A stretch of DNA of 6,323 bases, taken from an uncultured Kroppenstedtia sp. GTDB taxonomy: Bacteria > Bacillota > Bacilli > Thermoactinomycetales > DSM-45169. Where the stretch lies: assembly GCA_959600065.1 (NCBI GenBank), contig CAUGKZ010000107.1, forward strand, positions 1 to 6,323, in the 5' to 3' direction. The notes under the pieces were generated by a model. That model was not told where the DNA came from, searched no databases, and worked only from the letters and a program-made list of their open reading frames with translations. This document shows positions 5,165 through 6,323 of this stretch, one piece after another. Every line of letters begins with the position of its first letter. Position 1 is the stretch's first letter. Position numbers and translations under genes: made by a program.

Positions 5165-6022
5165 ATGGAGGAAAAGCCCGTAACCGCTGTGCTGGGGGTG
5201 GGGACCATGGGGGCAGGAATCGCCCTGGTTCTGGCCTCCGCCGGATATACCGTTCACCTCTGGGATGTCGGGGAACAGACTCTGGCCCAGGGAGTGGATG
5301 GGATTTTAAAACGGTTAAACCGACAGGTGGAAAAGGGGCGGCTCTCCCAGGAAGAGGCGGATGAAACCTGGGCCCGGTGCCGACCCACGCCCCGTCTGGA
5401 AGAGTTAGCCGCCGCCGACTGGGTGATCGAGGCGGTGGTGGAGCGGTTGCAGGTGAAGCGGGAGCTGTTTACCCGGCTGGAAGAGGGGATCGGGGAGGAG
5501 GCCGTGCTGGCTACCAACACCTCTTCACTTTCCGTCACCGCCATTGCCTCGGCTCTGCGGCGACCGGAGCGGATGCTGGGTCTTCACTTCTTTAATCCAG
5601 CTCCGGCGATGCCCTTGGTGGAAGTGGTGAAGGGGATACGGACTGCCCCGGAAGTGGTGGAAGAGGCCGTAGGCTTTGTCCATTCCCTGGGCAAGCACCC
5701 GGTCCGGGTAAAAGATACTCCCGGGTTTCTAGTCAATCGGGTGGCCCGCCCTTTCCACTTGGAAGCTTACCGGATGGTGGGGGACGGGGTGGCAGAGAAA
5801 GAACAACTGGACCGGATTCTTCGCTCAGCAGGGTTTAAGATGGGGCCTTTTGAGTTGCAAGATCTGATCGGAATCGATATCAATTATGCCGCCTCGGTCT
5901 CCGTTTACGAAGGTTTCTTCCAAGATCCTCGTTACCGTCCTCATCCGGAGCAGCGGATGCTGATGGAGAGTGGCTCCCTCGGGCGTAAGGTGGGAAGGGG
6001 GCACTATACTTATGATGGATAA
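5165..6022 (+). CDS. paaH: 3-hydroxyacyl-CoA dehydrogenase PaaH (single-unit form)
   Basis: PaaH is the NAD-dependent 3-hydroxyacyl-CoA dehydrogenase expected to oxidise 3-hydroxyadipyl-CoA to 3-oxoadipyl-CoA late in the phenylacetate pathway. The 285 residues have a Rossmann domain with GVGTMGAG (11-18) and D34 at the end of the second strand. They also show NTSSLSV (118-124), HFFNP (141-145), LVEVV (151-155) and DTPGFLVNR (184-192). The apparent catalytic residues are S120, H141, E153 and N191. The 12-residue His-Glu and 50-residue His-Asn spacings match those of human SCHAD. The C-terminal domain ends in GRKVGRGHYTYDG. The protein is the short, single C-domain form, not the roughly 475-residue PaaH of E. 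coli. The ATG follows GGAGG by 7 nt and starts 2 nt after the EthD-family gene. 3-Hydroxybutyryl-CoA is an alternative substrate; the assignment to PaaH rests on context. Confidence 0.92.
   Translation: MEEKPVTAVLGVGTMGAGIALVLASAGYTVHLWDVGEQTLAQGVDGILKRLNRQVEKGRLSQEEADETWARCRPTPRLEELAAADWVIEAVVERLQVKRELFTRLEEGIGEEAVLATNTSSLSVTAIASALRRPERMLGLHFFNPAPAMPLVEVVKGIRTAPEVVEEAVGFVHSLGKHPVRVKDTPGFLVNRVARPFHLEAYRMVGDGVAEKEQLDRILRSAGFKMGPFELQDLIGIDINYAASVSVYEGFFQDPRYRPHPEQRMLMESGSLGRKVGRGHYTYDG
5995..6001 (+). promoter_or_regulatory. Ribosome binding site of the last, partial gene
   Basis: AAGGGGG within the 3' end of paaH ends 10 nt before the ATG at 6012. The adjacent ATG at 6015 would be 13 nt away, so the first ATG is slightly favoured. 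Confidence 0.45.
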
Positions 6023-6323
6023 GGTGTTGCTGGTAGGCGATGGCCCCCTGGCCCAGGAGGCAGCCGCCTGTTTTCGGCAGTGGGGTGCCCAAGTGGTCCC
6101 GCAGGAGGCAGGGGAGAAGCCCGGTGAAGGGGTGACCGCCGTTATCGATGTGCTCGCTGGCCCCGTCGAGAGAAAGAGGGAGCGGTTGCTTCAGGCAGAG
6201 GAGGCTGTCCCCCTTGACACCCCCATTTTCACCTCTACTCTTCATGTCAGTTGCACCCGGGTCGCCTCCTGGATGAACCGACCGGAGCAGGTGGCGGGTT
6301 TCTCCCCCCTGCTGTTGGCGACG
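6012..6323 (+). CDS. Partial, divergent 3-hydroxyacyl-CoA dehydrogenase-like protein
   Basis: An open frame of 104 codons starts at ATG 6012, overlaps the end of paaH by 11 nt in another frame, and runs off the right edge without a stop. It begins with a strand-loop pattern KVLLVGDGPLAQEAA (4-18), like a Rossmann start. Residues 41-100 align by eye with PaaH residues 83-145: VTAVIDVLAG with ADWVIEAVVE, FTSTLHVS with TNTSSLSV, and RVASWMNRPEQVAGFSP with AIASALRRPERMLGLHF. It lacks the segment matching PaaH residues of roughly 40-80, and the third glycine of the nucleotide loop is alanine (A14). The catalytic HFFNP motif is replaced by sequence without that His. It therefore looks like a reduced paralogue of its neighbour, possibly non-catalytic. 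The C-terminal domain lies outside the window, so function and full length are unknown. Confidence 0.75.
   Translation, partial: MMDKVLLVGDGPLAQEAAACFRQWGAQVVPQEAGEKPGEGVTAVIDVLAGPVERKRERLLQAEEAVPLDTPIFTSTLHVSCTRVASWMNRPEQVAGFSPLLLAT

Noticed and set aside
1..6323. tRNA, rRNA, CRISPR array, insertion sequence or phage elements
   Set aside because: No cloverleaf, spaced direct-repeat array, transposase-like frame or terminal inverted repeats were seen; nearly all of the window is accounted for by the catabolic genes.

Overview
The window holds the front of a phenylacetate (phenylacetyl-CoA, paa) catabolic operon, with every gene on the + strand and packed head to tail. The order is a TetR-family regulator (PaaR-like), paaA, paaB, paaC, paaD, paaK, a small EthD-family gene, paaH, and the 5' part of a further gene that runs off the right edge. 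Strong AGGAGG-type ribosome sites, GTG and TTG starts backed by good Shine-Dalgarno spacing, a TetR regulator in front and GC-rich coding sequence fit a Gram-positive Bacillales-type bacterium. A thermophilic member such as the Thermoactinomycetaceae is possible, because the proteins are rich in Glu and Arg and the coding strand is purine-rich. This placement is inference, not sequence identity.

Layout. Positions 1-238 contain no convincing gene. They hold a G-rich block with four G-tracts (69-88), a possible leftward promoter with a weak cre-like match (21-48), and the operon promoter (TTGACA at 164-169, -10 around 185-192). The promoter is followed at once by a perfect 9-bp inverted repeat (194-215), probably the operator of the regulator. 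The regulator gene (239-832) overlaps paaA (829-1767) by GTGA. paaB, paaC, paaD and paaK follow with gaps of at most 24 nt or small overlaps. A 58-nt gap with no clear promoter or terminator precedes the EthD-family gene (4851-5162). paaH (5165-6022) and the last partial gene (6012 to the edge) are again tightly coupled.

How it works together. PaaK activates phenylacetate to phenylacetyl-CoA. The PaaABC(D) multicomponent monooxygenase makes the ring 1,2-epoxide, with PaaA carrying the diiron site and PaaD probably serving cofactor maturation. Later steps open the ring and beta-oxidise the product, and PaaH oxidises the 3-hydroxyacyl-CoA intermediate. The TetR regulator is expected to repress its own operon until a CoA thioester inducer appears. 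The usual reductase PaaE is not in the window, nor are the isomerase (PaaG), hydrolase (PaaZ), hydratase (PaaF) or thiolase (PaaJ); some may lie beyond the right edge.

The cluster itself is a known pathway. The least ordinary items are: (i) the partial last gene, which reads as a shrunken, catalytically degenerate relative of its neighbour paaH; (ii) PaaC, which keeps a full set of apparent diiron ligands that the E. coli subunit has lost; (iii) the unassigned EthD-family protein; and (iv) a tight hairpin at the paaC/paaD junction.
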